DNA from: Candidatus Methanoperedens nitratireducens
Lineage (GTDB): Archaea; Halobacteriota; Methanosarcinia; Methanosarcinales; Methanoperedenaceae
NCBI RefSeq assembly: GCF_000685155.1
Contig: NZ_JMIY01000008.1
Location: 1 to 55,550, forward strand
Length of the DNA: 55,550 bases
Reading direction: 5' to 3'
This document shows, in pieces, positions 17,051 through 25,355 of this stretch. The translations under genes were made by a program, and so were the position numbers. The stretch's first letter is position 1. Each line of letters starts with the position of its first letter. The notes beneath the pieces were generated by a model, which saw nothing but the letters and a program-made list of their open reading frames with translations, was not told where the DNA came from and ran no database searches.

Positions 17051-18019
17051 CTAAGTAACCTCTATCTTTCGTCCCCGTTTCTGTAGCAGGTCTATAAAAT
17101 CATCTTTGTCGCTGAAATTCTTAAGTTCTTTATCTTCTATAAGTACTGTTCTCTCAATATTCTTTGCTTTACTTGCCCCATGTATGATCAGGAGTGACTG
17201 CGTAAGAGTCACCTCTGATATACTGCTCATCAGGTGCGCCTTTTTGACTATCGTACTGGTATACTCACCCACACCGGTCAGTATCGTGGCATTCTCATCC
17301 CTTCGATCTGCGGAAATGGATACAGCATCAAAGGGAGCATGTGAGATAGGTAACACATCAAATCCCATGTCTTTAAGGATAGAGAGAATATCCAGCGATT
17401 TTTTCTCAATATGTTCTTGTCTACGGGCGTCGCTTGTGTAACATCTCTCAAATAATTCAACCGCAGCAATGAATCCTCTATCCATTATCTCCTCAAGCCT
17501 GATGGCAACATCGACACTTGCCGCCATCTCACCTTCCTCGTACTTGCTTACAGTCCTTCTGGAGACACCGAGTGAGGATGCAAGAGCTCCAAGAGAGATA
17601 TTTTTCCTGATGCGCTCCTCCCTCAACGCAGTCCCATCGATATTCACATATAAACCGCCATGCTCAGCATAGATCAGTGGCGGGCTATCCTCAATAAAAT
17701 AATCATTCAATGTACTTATATCAATTGAAGGAACCCCGTACCTGAAATAGACCACACCTGTCTCTAATGAGTGGTCACGGGTTTTTTCACCAACAATAAT
17801 CGGGTTTCCATTCAGATGCTTTGAGAGAAAAAGCATCCCTCTGGCAGTCTCATCATTTAATCCATCGATATTGTACAGTACCTTGATTAAGAGTAATAGA
17901 TCTCCCCGCCTTGCTGCCAGGTCAAAACTTCTTGGGCGGATATCGCAGCGGGCTGATATGACGAAGCCAGCGCTGATTAAGATGCTTATGACCCGATTGA
18001 TGAGTAATTCCTTATTCAT
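17051..18019 (-). CDS. HTH-type transcriptional regulator
   Basis: 322 residues from the ATG at 18019. A longer ORF (to 18082) would start upstream of the TATA box and is rejected. The middle (about residues 130-185) is a Cro/CI-type HTH: LREERIRKNISLGALASSLG then VSRRTVSKYEEGEMAAS. Flanking domains match a conserved archaeal family of putative HTH regulators of about this size. It is cotranscribed with RuBisCO, so it may control that gene and itself. The palindromic TATA region at 18039-18058 is a likely own-operator. Confidence 0.85.
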   Translation of the reverse strand: MNKELLINRVISILISAGFVISARCDIRPRSFDLAARRGDLLLLIKVLYNIDGLNDETARGMLFLSKHLNGNPIIVGEKTRDHSLETGVVYFRYGVPSIDISTLNDYFIEDSPPLIYAEHGGLYVNIDGTALREERIRKNISLGALASSLGVSRRTVSKYEEGEMAASVDVAIRLEEIMDRGFIAAVELFERCYTSDARRQEHIEKKSLDILSILKDMGFDVLPISHAPFDAVSISADRRDENATILTGVGEYTSTIVKKAHLMSSISEVTLTQSLLIIHGASKAKNIERTVLIEDKELKNFSDKDDFIDLLQKRGRKIEVT

Positions 18020-18038
18020 CAAAATTTGATTGTATCTA

Positions 18039-18058
18039 CCCCTATATATATACAGGGG
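18039..18058 (-). promoter_or_regulatory. TATA box inside an inverted repeat
   Basis: The core TATATATA is flanked by CCCCT and AGGGG arms, a near-perfect palindrome centred about 29 bp upstream of the regulator start (18019). The spacing means a leaderless transcript. A protein bound here would block TBP, a standard archaeal repression design. Confidence 0.6.
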
Positions 18059-18123
18059 TTGGATGAACCAGGTGATATCCACCTGCCAAGATTTATAATG
18101 TCAGGGATAGATGATAGTACATT

Positions 18124-19458
18124 ATGATTATCGGAATCGATGATACGGACTCAAAGAATGGCATGTGCACAACCTACCTTGGAGCCGTGCTCATCGAGAA
18201 ACTTAAGTCATACGGTACAATTATAGGATACCCCCTCTTGATCAGACTGAACCCTAATGTAAAATATAAAACACGTGGCAATGCCGCCATTGCCCTGCCG
18301 CTTCAACTGAAAAGTAGTAAAGACGTTGGGCAAATCAAGCATATCGTCACTGCCACCGTGGAAGACATGGCGGTTTTTTCAGATGAGAACACAAATCCGG
18401 GTGTGGTCTTTATCGGGGAGACAGGAGTCAGAGGCAAGATGCTGGATGATCTCAGTATCTTTTCCAGGCGTGCTGTTCAGGATGTACTTGAGATCCGTGA
18501 GGCTCTTGAATTACTTGAGCGTTACGGAATAAGCTATCATGGGTATAAGAATATGAGAGGTCTGATTGGAGCCCTGGCCGCAGCGGGTTTCGCCCTCTCC
18601 GGTCTTCCTGATTCCACATTCGAGCTGATCGCCTACCGGGAGAAAAAGCGGTGGGGGACGCAAAGACAAATCGATGATGATTCTGTATGGGAAGCCGACG
18701 CCGCCTCCAGTCCCGACACATGGGATACAGTGGATTATGAGAACAAGCGCATCGTGTTCGCGCCCCATTCACCAGACCCTATTCTCTTTGGTATCCGCGG
18801 GAAGAGCGAGAGAGCAGTAGAGCATGCTTTCTCGTTGATTAGAAGTGAGGCTGTTGAGAGATATGTGGTCTACAGAACCAACCAGAATACAGATATGCAC
18901 CTGATCCAGGCAAGTGTAAGCGATGTGAGGGATGACCGCTCGTATATTCTAAATGGCAGGGTAAGCAGATCCCCCAGAACAATCGAGGGTGGACATGTTA
19001 TCTTTGAAGTAGCGGATGGCCGCTCTGCATTAGAATGCGCAGCTTTTGAGCCGACGAAAAACTTCCGGGGTATTATCAGGCAGCTCCACACCGGAGATGA
19101 GGTAGTGGTATATGGAAGCGTGAAGGATAAAACCCTCAACCTTGAAAAAATCAGAATCACATCCCTGAGCCAGCATGAGTTGCTAAACCCGCTCTGCTGC
19201 GGTAAGCGAATGAAGTCCGTGGGAAGAGGACAGGGCTACAGATGCAAGAAATGCGGTACGGCCAGAGAAGAACAGGTGATAGAAACAGTTCAGAGGAACA
19301 TCTCACCGGGCTTCTACGAGGTACCGCCCTGCGCACGAAGGCACTTATCAAAGCCCCTTATCAGATTTGAGGCGACGGTGGCGGCATCCTCTTGTGCTCG
19401 CTGGCACGCATCAGTGCAACTAATCGATCCACATGAACAGGAGAGAACACTTTCTTGA
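18124..19458 (+). CDS. tiaS: tRNA(Ile2) 2-agmatinylcytidine synthetase
   Basis: Modifies C34 of the CAU-anticodon tRNA-Ile with agmatine so that it reads AUA, an archaea-specific step. Landmarks: GIDDTDSKNGMCTTYL at the start, IRLNPNVKYKTRGNAA, an OB-fold, and a zinc ribbon with CCGKRM and CKKCGTA. The conserved C-terminus PPCARRHLSKPL ends near 19367. The frame then runs a further 29 or so codons through the antisense of nadE before stopping, so this copy has an unusual tail and overlaps nadE by 98 nt. Confidence 0.93.
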   Translation: MIIGIDDTDSKNGMCTTYLGAVLIEKLKSYGTIIGYPLLIRLNPNVKYKTRGNAAIALPLQLKSSKDVGQIKHIVTATVEDMAVFSDENTNPGVVFIGETGVRGKMLDDLSIFSRRAVQDVLEIREALELLERYGISYHGYKNMRGLIGALAAAGFALSGLPDSTFELIAYREKKRWGTQRQIDDDSVWEADAASSPDTWDTVDYENKRIVFAPHSPDPILFGIRGKSERAVEHAFSLIRSEAVERYVVYRTNQNTDMHLIQASVSDVRDDRSYILNGRVSRSPRTIEGGHVIFEVADGRSALECAAFEPTKNFRGIIRQLHTGDEVVVYGSVKDKTLNLEKIRITSLSQHELLNPLCCGKRMKSVGRGQGYRCKKCGTAREEQVIETVQRNISPGFYEVPPCARRHLSKPLIRFEATVAASSCARWHASVQLIDPHEQERTLS

Positions 19459-20134
19459 CCTCGAAGATCTCCCGTTTCTCATCCACCAGCATGGAGAGAA
19501 TCTTATCTGCTGCCTCGTAGGAGACACCGAGTTCACCTTCATCGGTCTGGCCGGGCCATAAGCCTGCGGTTGGTATTTTATCAATGATCCTGGAAGGTAC
19601 ACCCATATGCCGGGCAAGCTCCCTGACCCGGGTCTTATAGAGACCACCGATCGGTTCGATATCCACGCCTCCATCCCCGTATTTTGTGAAATAACCAAGC
19701 AAAAGTTCGGTCTTATTCCCGGTTCCAACGACCATGCGGTTCATTATGTTTGCATAATAATACAGTATGCACATACGTGTGCGCGCTTTTAAATTCCCGT
19801 TTGCAGATAGTTTTGTATCATCAAAATCAGGCAGGACTGCTGAATATGACCGAAGAACCGGGGATATCTCAATTATCTTATGCTCAATGCCCAGGATTCT
19901 CGTGATCTCAATTGCATCATCTATATCCTGCTCCTGTGTAACGCCTCTCTCAGGCAGAAGCAGCCCCAGGACTTTGTCTTGGCCAAGTGCCTCTACAGTA
20001 AGATATGCCGTTAATGTTGAGTCTATACCCCCGCTCAGGCCGATGACAGCCCCGTACGCGCCTGACTCCACAACCCTGGAGCTTATAAAAGTTACAAGCT
20101 CATCTTTTATTGCTGGATAATCAATCTGGCTCAT
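19361..20134 (-). CDS. nadE: NAD(+) synthetase
   Basis: Ammonia-dependent NAD synthetase (257 residues from ATG 20134). It amidates nicotinate adenine dinucleotide with ATP. The PP-loop is visible in VIGLSGGIDSTLTAY, with GTGNKTELLLGYFTKYGDGG and PTAGLWPGQTDEGELG for substrate binding. The ORF could extend to 20176, but MSQIDYPAIKDEL is the usual start. It lacks a glutaminase domain. The 3' end overlaps tiaS tail-to-tail by 98 nt. Confidence 0.94.
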   Translation of the reverse strand: MSQIDYPAIKDELVTFISSRVVESGAYGAVIGLSGGIDSTLTAYLTVEALGQDKVLGLLLPERGVTQEQDIDDAIEITRILGIEHKIIEISPVLRSYSAVLPDFDDTKLSANGNLKARTRMCILYYYANIMNRMVVGTGNKTELLLGYFTKYGDGGVDIEPIGGLYKTRVRELARHMGVPSRIIDKIPTAGLWPGQTDEGELGVSYEAADKILSMLVDEKREIFEVKKVFSPVHVDRLVALMRASEHKRMPPPSPQI

Positions 20135-20165
20135 CTGTTTTAATTGGAATCCTCTCCTATAAAAT

Positions 20166-20184
20166 ATTACTTTCACCCCGCTCT
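20166..20184 (+). promoter_or_regulatory. 19-bp promoter-proximal motif, copy 1
   Basis: ATTACTTTCACCCCGCTCT is found here and again, identical, at 49510-49528. Each copy is followed within about 20 bp by a TATA-like stretch (CTTTATATG here, AAATATATAT there), so it may be an upstream control element. Here it precedes the RPA gene. Confidence 0.45.
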
Positions 20185-20263
20185 ACGAAGCTTTATATGT
20201 TCACAGGGCAAGGTAGAATCTGCCTCTCAAACAAAAAATCAAAATAGAGGCTTGAGGAACGAT

Positions 20264-21223
20264 ATGAAAGAAACAGAAACACAGTTTGATGAATCTTCAT
20301 CAAAGATAGAGGCCCGATTCTTGGAACTGGGCGTTAAGGTACAGGCAAGCGAAATAAAAACAAAGCTGGACCAGTTGATTAATAAATACAAGGTTCCACC
20401 TGAAGAAGCGCGCCGAAACGTAATTAACTATTTCTTAAAGAAACACAATATCCCAAAGGCACAATTTTTTACGCCGAGGGAAACACAGCAGGTGAAAGTA
20501 TCGGATATCAAAGAGGATGGAAAATGGGTAACACTGCGCTGTAAGGTCGTAAAGCTATGGGAAACAAATCAGGAATCCATATCCCAGGTTGGATTACTGG
20601 GTGATGACTCTGGAGTAATAAAATTCACAAAATGGGCAAAAGCAGCACTGCCACCTGTTGAGGAGGGCAAGAGTTACATACTTAAAAATGTAATCACCTC
20701 AGAATGGCAGGGACAGTTCAGTGTTAAGCTCAATAAGACAAGTGAGATAGTACCGATAGAAGAGGATATCGAGGTAGGCTCAACACCCATTGAGTTCAGC
20801 GGTGCCATAGTAGACGTGCAGAGCGGTTCAGGCCTGATCAAGCGATGCCCTGAATGCAACAGGGCGCTGGTAAAGGGCGCATGTGGCGAACACGGGAAAG
20901 TGGACGGGATCTATGACCTGAGAGTAAAGGCTGTCATGGATGATGGAGAAAAGGTGCAGGATATCCTGCTGAACAGGGAGATCACGGAAGGTCTGACAGG
21001 CATCACTCTTGATAAAGCCAGGGAGATGGCAACCGAAGCGCTTGACCAGACCGTAGTGCTTGATATGATTAAAAGCAAGATTATCGGGCGATATTATATC
21101 GCAACAGGATCAAGGCTTGATCGGTTCATACTTGTAGAATCGATCAAGCAGGACACTAAACCCCTTGAAGAGAGTATAAGCAAGCTGCTTGCAACTGCAA
21201 AGCCAGCAGCACAGGAGGCTTAA
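20264..21223 (+). CDS. Replication protein A, single-strand DNA binding
   Basis: 319 residues from the ATG at 20264 (GAGGAAC upstream); a longer ORF from 20144 would start before the TATA box and is rejected. It is a euryarchaeal RPA with OB-fold DNA-binding domains (WVTLRCKVVKLWETN, LGDDSGVIKFTKWAK) and a C-terminal zinc finger CPECNRALVKGACGEHG. It coats single-stranded DNA during replication and repair. Cotranscribed with its partner 2 nt downstream, as in Methanosarcina and haloarchaea. Confidence 0.9.
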   Translation: MKETETQFDESSSKIEARFLELGVKVQASEIKTKLDQLINKYKVPPEEARRNVINYFLKKHNIPKAQFFTPRETQQVKVSDIKEDGKWVTLRCKVVKLWETNQESISQVGLLGDDSGVIKFTKWAKAALPPVEEGKSYILKNVITSEWQGQFSVKLNKTSEIVPIEEDIEVGSTPIEFSGAIVDVQSGSGLIKRCPECNRALVKGACGEHGKVDGIYDLRVKAVMDDGEKVQDILLNREITEGLTGITLDKAREMATEALDQTVVLDMIKSKIIGRYYIATGSRLDRFILVESIKQDTKPLEESISKLLATAKPAAQEA

Positions 21224-21225
21224 AT

Positions 21226-21795
21226 ATGGCAGAAGCTGGATTTGTCAGGGAAGTTGCACACCGCATATTCGCTGCAGAGTTCAGGGAATCAAATCTCCAG
21301 GCCAGGGAAGGACATGATCAGTACTCACCTCAATACCTACTCACACCCACGGGAGCAAAATGCAACCGGGTCTTCGTGGTCGGTACGTTGACAGAGAAAG
21401 AAGATGTCGGGACCGAGGCGGAGTTCTGGCGGGGGCGCATTGTTGATCCAACAGGCGCGTTCTTTGTGTATGCAGGGCAGTACCAGCCTGAGGCAGCGCA
21501 GATCCTGGCAAGGATAACACCGCCTGAGTTCATAGCAGTCATAGGAAAACCGAGTACATACACCACACCTGAAGGGAATGTGATAACATCCATAAGACCT
21601 GAATCATTACAGGTCGTGGATGCTGAGACACGGGACAGGTGGGTGGTGGATACTGCAATGCATACGATAAAGAGGCTTGAGAGACTGCAGGGTGATGAAC
21701 CTGATGCTGTCAGGGCGAAGGAGCATTACTCAACGAATGTAGAGCAGTACAGGGCGATGGTGGCTCAGGCGCTTGAGTCGTTAAGGGCACGGTAG
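21226..21795 (+). CDS. RPA-associated protein
   Basis: 189 residues, 2 nt after RPA. It matches the COG3390 group found next to euryarchaeal RPA genes: REVAHRIFAAEFRESN at the start, OB-fold-like VGTLTEKEDVG and GRIVDPTGAFFVYAGQYQPEA, and a helical C-terminus. It is thought to form a complex with RPA and aid its loading. No zinc finger is visible. Confidence 0.87.
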   Translation: MAEAGFVREVAHRIFAAEFRESNLQAREGHDQYSPQYLLTPTGAKCNRVFVVGTLTEKEDVGTEAEFWRGRIVDPTGAFFVYAGQYQPEAAQILARITPPEFIAVIGKPSTYTTPEGNVITSIRPESLQVVDAETRDRWVVDTAMHTIKRLERLQGDEPDAVRAKEHYSTNVEQYRAMVAQALESLRAR

Positions 21796-22009
21796 GGTAC
21801 GGTAGGGTGCCCACCTTTTTATTTTTAATTTTAATATTGATATGAGAAGATTAGCTGTCTTGAGTTTTTACATAATGGGCAACTATTATGAGATGAGTTA
21901 TGATAAGAGAAAAAAATCAAGAGTACCAATTTCCACCTAATCTGACTTACTCACGAACTGAAGCTGAAATATTTTATTGGAAAGCTCGGCCGTGAAAATG
22001 TTTGTGCTC
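21796..22009. other. Gene-free gap after the RPA operon
   Basis: It begins with a tandem ACGGTAGGGT and a T-rich run (about 21811-21830) that may end transcription. A 32-codon frame from 21842 has no similarity I recognise and is probably spurious. No gene is supported. Confidence 0.35.
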
Positions 22010-22168
22010 TCAAGAAAGCCCCTGCGGGGGCAAAATTATTAACAACGAACTTATACTAACTCAAAACGAACTCTTGGAGTTCGTTCCAGTTCGTTTATGT
22101 TCGTTGTTTTTAGACTATCAGATTTCAAGATGAGGAGGAAGAAATGCGTTTATACTTTCCTATACGTA
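22010..22168 (-). repeat. 159-bp structured repeat, copy B
   Basis: Exact reverse complement of 4138-4296. One edge (22168) falls inside the truncated TIR-like gene, so it looks like an insertion or recombination point. Perfect identity over 159 bp, 17.8 kb away and in opposite orientation, argues for a recent event or strong selection. Confidence 0.88.
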
Positions 22169-22309
22169 TATAAAGAAGGAGTCGAGATTCCCTCTGACTA
22201 CCATGGCGTATTATATCTACCTATGGATACTAATAATGGATGGCAGCTTTCTCTTGCCAGAGAAATCAAGCAAGTAGGTATTGAAATTGATTTAAACAAG
22301 GTAATTTGA
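22169..22309 (+). pseudogene. 3' fragment of a TIR-like nucleotide-binding protein
   Basis: The 46 codons read EIPSDYHGVLYLPMDTNNGW, then SLAREIKQVGIEIDLNKVI and a stop, closely matching the C-terminus of predicted nucleotide-binding TIR-like proteins (PF10137-type, seen in CBASS-like defence). All of the N-terminal part is missing and is replaced by repeat copy B. The frame continues into the repeat, but those residues are not family-like. It is a likely dead defence gene. Confidence 0.65.
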
Positions 22310-22369
22310 TATATTGCGTAGCTGTAAAAATCGAAGAAAAACCACAAGATGCATGGAGAGCAATTTAAA

Positions 22370-22471
22370 ATGCTAACTAAAGAAGAAGTCATTAAAATCT
22401 TGAAGAAAGAATTACCCTGTTTAAAAGCTGTATTTATGGCACACTCCTGCCACTGCAATGAGGTAAAATGA
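22370..22471 (+). pseudogene. N-terminal fragment of a nucleotidyltransferase antitoxin
   Basis: 33 codons read MLTKEEVIKILKKELP and a few more, typical of the first helix of MntA-type nucleotidyltransferases, then end in TGA overlapping the ATG of the intact MNT gene by the ATGA motif. The catalytic GSxxxxG part is absent. A second, decayed MNT gene once stood here. Confidence 0.5.
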
Positions 22472-22869
22472 CAGCCACTGAAGAAGAAAGAGACCTTGAA
22501 AAAATCGTCAAAACCATATTAAAAGAAATAAGCGGCATCGAAGCGATATATCTTTTTGGCAGTATCGCAAAAGGAAAAGAGAACGAAAGAAGCGATTATG
22601 ACATTGCGGTGATACTAAGGGAGTATCCTGAAAAGGATCTGGATATAATAGCCAGAATAAGGTACTCACTTCTTGGAAGAATAAAAAGACCGCTTGAGAT
22701 ACTGCTTCTTGGCATGGATGACCTGGAGTATTCGTCCCCCTTCCTTTATGAAATATACCATGCCAGCAGGCTTCTTTATGGTACAGATATACTGATCAGG
22801 TGTGAAAATGTTGTGAAGAACATAAGACCCATCATTACAGAAGGCAATAAAGTAGGTTACCATGTCTAA
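22468..22869 (+). CDS. MNT nucleotidyltransferase antitoxin
   Basis: 133-residue minimal nucleotidyltransferase. The GSx10DxD motif is intact (YLFGSIAKGKENERSDYDIA: Gly31-Ser32, Asp43, Asp45). In MntA/HepT systems such proteins silence the HEPN partner by adding AMP to it. It overlaps the HEPN gene by 8 nt, which implies translational coupling. Confidence 0.88.
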   Translation: MTATEEERDLEKIVKTILKEISGIEAIYLFGSIAKGKENERSDYDIAVILREYPEKDLDIIARIRYSLLGRIKRPLEILLLGMDDLEYSSPFLYEIYHASRLLYGTDILIRCENVVKNIRPIITEGNKVGYHV

Positions 22870-23371
22870 TATTAGAGAAGCAAGGGCTATCAGATATTTG
22901 CTGGATGCGGTGAACGATACATCAATTATCGGACCAGCTTTGGAAGAGAAGCTTTATTCTATGGCGATCTTCCACTCCCAGCAGGCTTCCGAAAAATCAG
23001 CAAAAGTATGTCTCTCATTCCTTAATATTTTGATCACAGATGAACATATTTATACAGACTATCTCGTTAAATTCGTAATCCCGAAATCTAAAGACCTGAA
23101 TAAGGACTTTTTAAAGCTGTTGCCTGATGTTAACAAACTTGAATCCTATTACATACCTTCAAGATACGGCGTTGACAGGTTCGGCAAGATACATTACAGG
23201 AAATACGATGAAAAAGAAGTAAAAGACCTTTGCAGGTCATCCATGGAATTTTTAGAATTATGCTTTAAATTCGTTGAAGATAAAAGCGGAAGGGTGATAC
23301 CCAGACAAAGAGAAGAATTAGAGAAATTTTTTATAAATAATTATTATACATTCATAAGAGAATTAAGATAG
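22862..23371 (+). CDS. HEPN-domain RNase toxin
   Basis: 169-residue helical HEPN protein. The RNase motif R-x4-H is seen as RFGKIH (Arg106, His111), preceded by SYYIPSRYG, and FHSQQASEKSAKVCLSF is the typical HEPN helix. This is longer than HepT (about 130), placing it in the PF05168 HEPN branch that pairs with MNT proteins. It is overlapped by its MNT partner at the 5' end. Likely function: RNA cleavage kept silent by the MNT protein. Confidence 0.85.
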   Translation: MSNIREARAIRYLLDAVNDTSIIGPALEEKLYSMAIFHSQQASEKSAKVCLSFLNILITDEHIYTDYLVKFVIPKSKDLNKDFLKLLPDVNKLESYYIPSRYGVDRFGKIHYRKYDEKEVKDLCRSSMEFLELCFKFVEDKSGRVIPRQREELEKFFINNYYTFIRELR

Positions 23372-23476
23372 ATGTGATATCAAGGAGACATCGACTTAAA
23401 ATTTATTGAATTTTAACCACTATCTTATCTCCACTCCCTCCTTCACCGCCTGCGCCACGATCCCTATCTGCTTCTA

Positions 23477-24772
23477 TCAGCTTTCTTTCTCCAACTGCGG
23501 TTTAGCAGGCAATATAAAGCATACAACACGTTCATAGAAGATATAATCCCAGGCCCAGTTGGTCAAAACTAAGAGCCTGTTCCGAAAACCGATAAGACTA
23601 AGCAGGTGTATACCCAGCCAGATAATCCAGGCAAGGAATCCTGTGAAACAAAAGCGATTAAATAGATAGGCTACTGCTGCCCTTCGTCCTATAACCGCCA
23701 TAATGCCCCGGTCACTATAATGGAATGGTACTGGAGGTTTACCAGATATCTGCCTGGTGATGTTCTTTCCTGCTGCTACTCCCTGCTGGATTGCAACAGG
23801 CGCAACCATGGGCAGCGGATGCCCATCTTCCTCTGAATATGCAAGGTCTCCGATTGCATATATATTGGGATAATCAGGAATTTGAAGTGTATTCAGAACA
23901 GCCACTCTCCCACTTGGATTTGTAGGCAGTCCCAGATTAGTTATTACAGGCTCACCTCTTACCCCTGCTGTCCATACAACGGTATAAGCCTGAATTACAG
24001 AGCCGTCGACAAGTTTTACTTCATCGGGCCTAACTTCACTAACCTTTGAATTAAAGCGAACCTCCACCTCCATCCTGTTAAGCCTTTCAAGAGCATAATT
24101 ACCAAGACGATCTGGCAGGTTTGAAAGCAGTCTTTCCCCTGCTTCCAGGAGTATTATCTTAACTTTTTTGAAGTCCAGATTCCTGTAATCCCTTCTCATG
24201 GGACCATATATCAATTCAGCAAGCGCACCTGCAAATTCCACTCCTGTTGAACCACCCCCTACAGTAACAAAGGTCAGTAAACTTTTTTGGAGTTCCTCAT
24301 CTGGCTCATATAATGCTCTTTCAAAGCAGGTTATGATCTGATTGCGAAGATTTACGGCATGTTCAAGAGTTTTAAGAGGGTACGCATATTCACTGGCTCC
24401 TTTAATGCTGAAAAAATGGGTTGTGCTTCCCGCAGCAAGGATCAGAAAATCATAAGAGACCAAGCAAATATCTGTTTCTACAGTTTGTGCTTTAAGATCA
24501 ATTTTGTTTACTTTTGCAAGTAAAAAATGAACGTTTGGGAATTTACGAACAATACTTCTAACGGGGTAGGCTATATCTTCAGGTTCCAGCTCCGCTGCTG
24601 CAACCTGATATAACAGGGGAAAGAAAGTATGATAATTATTCTGGTCTATAATGCATATATCTACAGGATGGCGGACAAGGGTTTTTGTTGCCCACAATCC
24701 TCCAAAACCTGCGCCTAAAATCACTACTCTATAGTGTTTATTTTCTTTATGAAAATTATGTATTTTATCCAT
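23477..24772 (-). CDS. ndh: Type II NADH dehydrogenase
   Basis: 431 residues from ATG 24772 (GGTGGGG upstream; a longer form begins at 24793). Non-proton-pumping FAD enzyme that moves electrons from NAD(P)H to quinone-type carriers on the inner membrane face. FAD motif VVILGAGFGGLWATKTL, NAD motif FVTVGGGSTGVEFAGALAEL, and IPDYPNIYAIGDLAY are present. The C-terminus (LAWIIWLGIHLLSLIGFRN) is a membrane helix or amphipathic anchor. Methane-cycle archaea use F420 and methanophenazine, so its electron partner is unclear. Confidence 0.9.
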   Translation of the reverse strand: MDKIHNFHKENKHYRVVILGAGFGGLWATKTLVRHPVDICIIDQNNYHTFFPLLYQVAAAELEPEDIAYPVRSIVRKFPNVHFLLAKVNKIDLKAQTVETDICLVSYDFLILAAGSTTHFFSIKGASEYAYPLKTLEHAVNLRNQIITCFERALYEPDEELQKSLLTFVTVGGGSTGVEFAGALAELIYGPMRRDYRNLDFKKVKIILLEAGERLLSNLPDRLGNYALERLNRMEVEVRFNSKVSEVRPDEVKLVDGSVIQAYTVVWTAGVRGEPVITNLGLPTNPSGRVAVLNTLQIPDYPNIYAIGDLAYSEEDGHPLPMVAPVAIQQGVAAGKNITRQISGKPPVPFHYSDRGIMAVIGRRAAVAYLFNRFCFTGFLAWIIWLGIHLLSLIGFRNRLLVLTNWAWDYIFYERVVCFILPAKPQLEKES

Positions 24773-24926
24773 TTTACTAAACCCCACCTTCATTCCCTGT
24801 ATTCAAAATATTAGTCTATAATCTTAGATCTTTTATTTTGAGATGATATAGATGCAGGGCTTACAGGATCTTAAAGGCTGCAAATCCCGCACCTGTTATG
24901 CCTTAAAACGGAGTTTGGAGATAACT

Positions 24927-25121
24927 TCAATATCTCTTTGGTATATGGCTCTGGTAGCATTCCCTGCAGTATACCGGTCTGCCGCCGTACGGCTGAAAAG
25001 GTATTTCGGTTTTCAGACCGCAGTCCATGCAGGTTGCATTGCACATCTCTCTTGAACCGCTCAGTCTTAGTCCGAAGCCACTTCTTCCATAGCGGAAGCT
25101 GCCTCTTCTTTCGTTATGCAT
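24927..25121 (-). CDS. CxxC...CxxC small zinc-binding protein
   Basis: 64 residues with an RG-rich head and CMDCGLKTEIPFQPYGGRPV followed by YCRECYQSHIPKRY, the CxxC-x17-CxxC zinc-binding pattern (TIGR04272-type) seen in small archaeal and bacterial proteins and at the ends of some RNA helicases. GGAGGT lies 6 nt before the start. RNA-binding is likely. Function unproven. Confidence 0.8.
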   Translation of the reverse strand: MHNERRGSFRYGRSGFGLRLSGSREMCNATCMDCGLKTEIPFQPYGGRPVYCRECYQSHIPKRY

Positions 25122-25355
25122 ATCTGTACCTCCGTAAATTTAGTTATTCTCAGTTTCCTCAGTAAGTACTGCAAATATACGTACAGGTATATTTACAGCT
25201 TTGTAGCCTACTTAAAAGGCTGATTGATCGGTTGCCCATACTACCTGCTCCTATATAAGCCTAACCTCGCCACTTACGGCTAAGCAATATGTATTTAATC
25301 GAATCTATATAATTTGCTATCTATTTTCATAGCGTAATGTACAGGTGTGTGTCTG

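Noticed and set aside
18020-18082. Upstream extension of the HTH regulator
   Set aside because: It would start ahead of the TATA box at 18039-18058, so it cannot be translated from that promoter.
20144-20263. N-terminal extension of RPA to 20144
   Set aside because: Includes the promoter region (TATA-like CTTTATATG) and overlaps the nadE start region; ATG 20264 has a ribosome-binding site.
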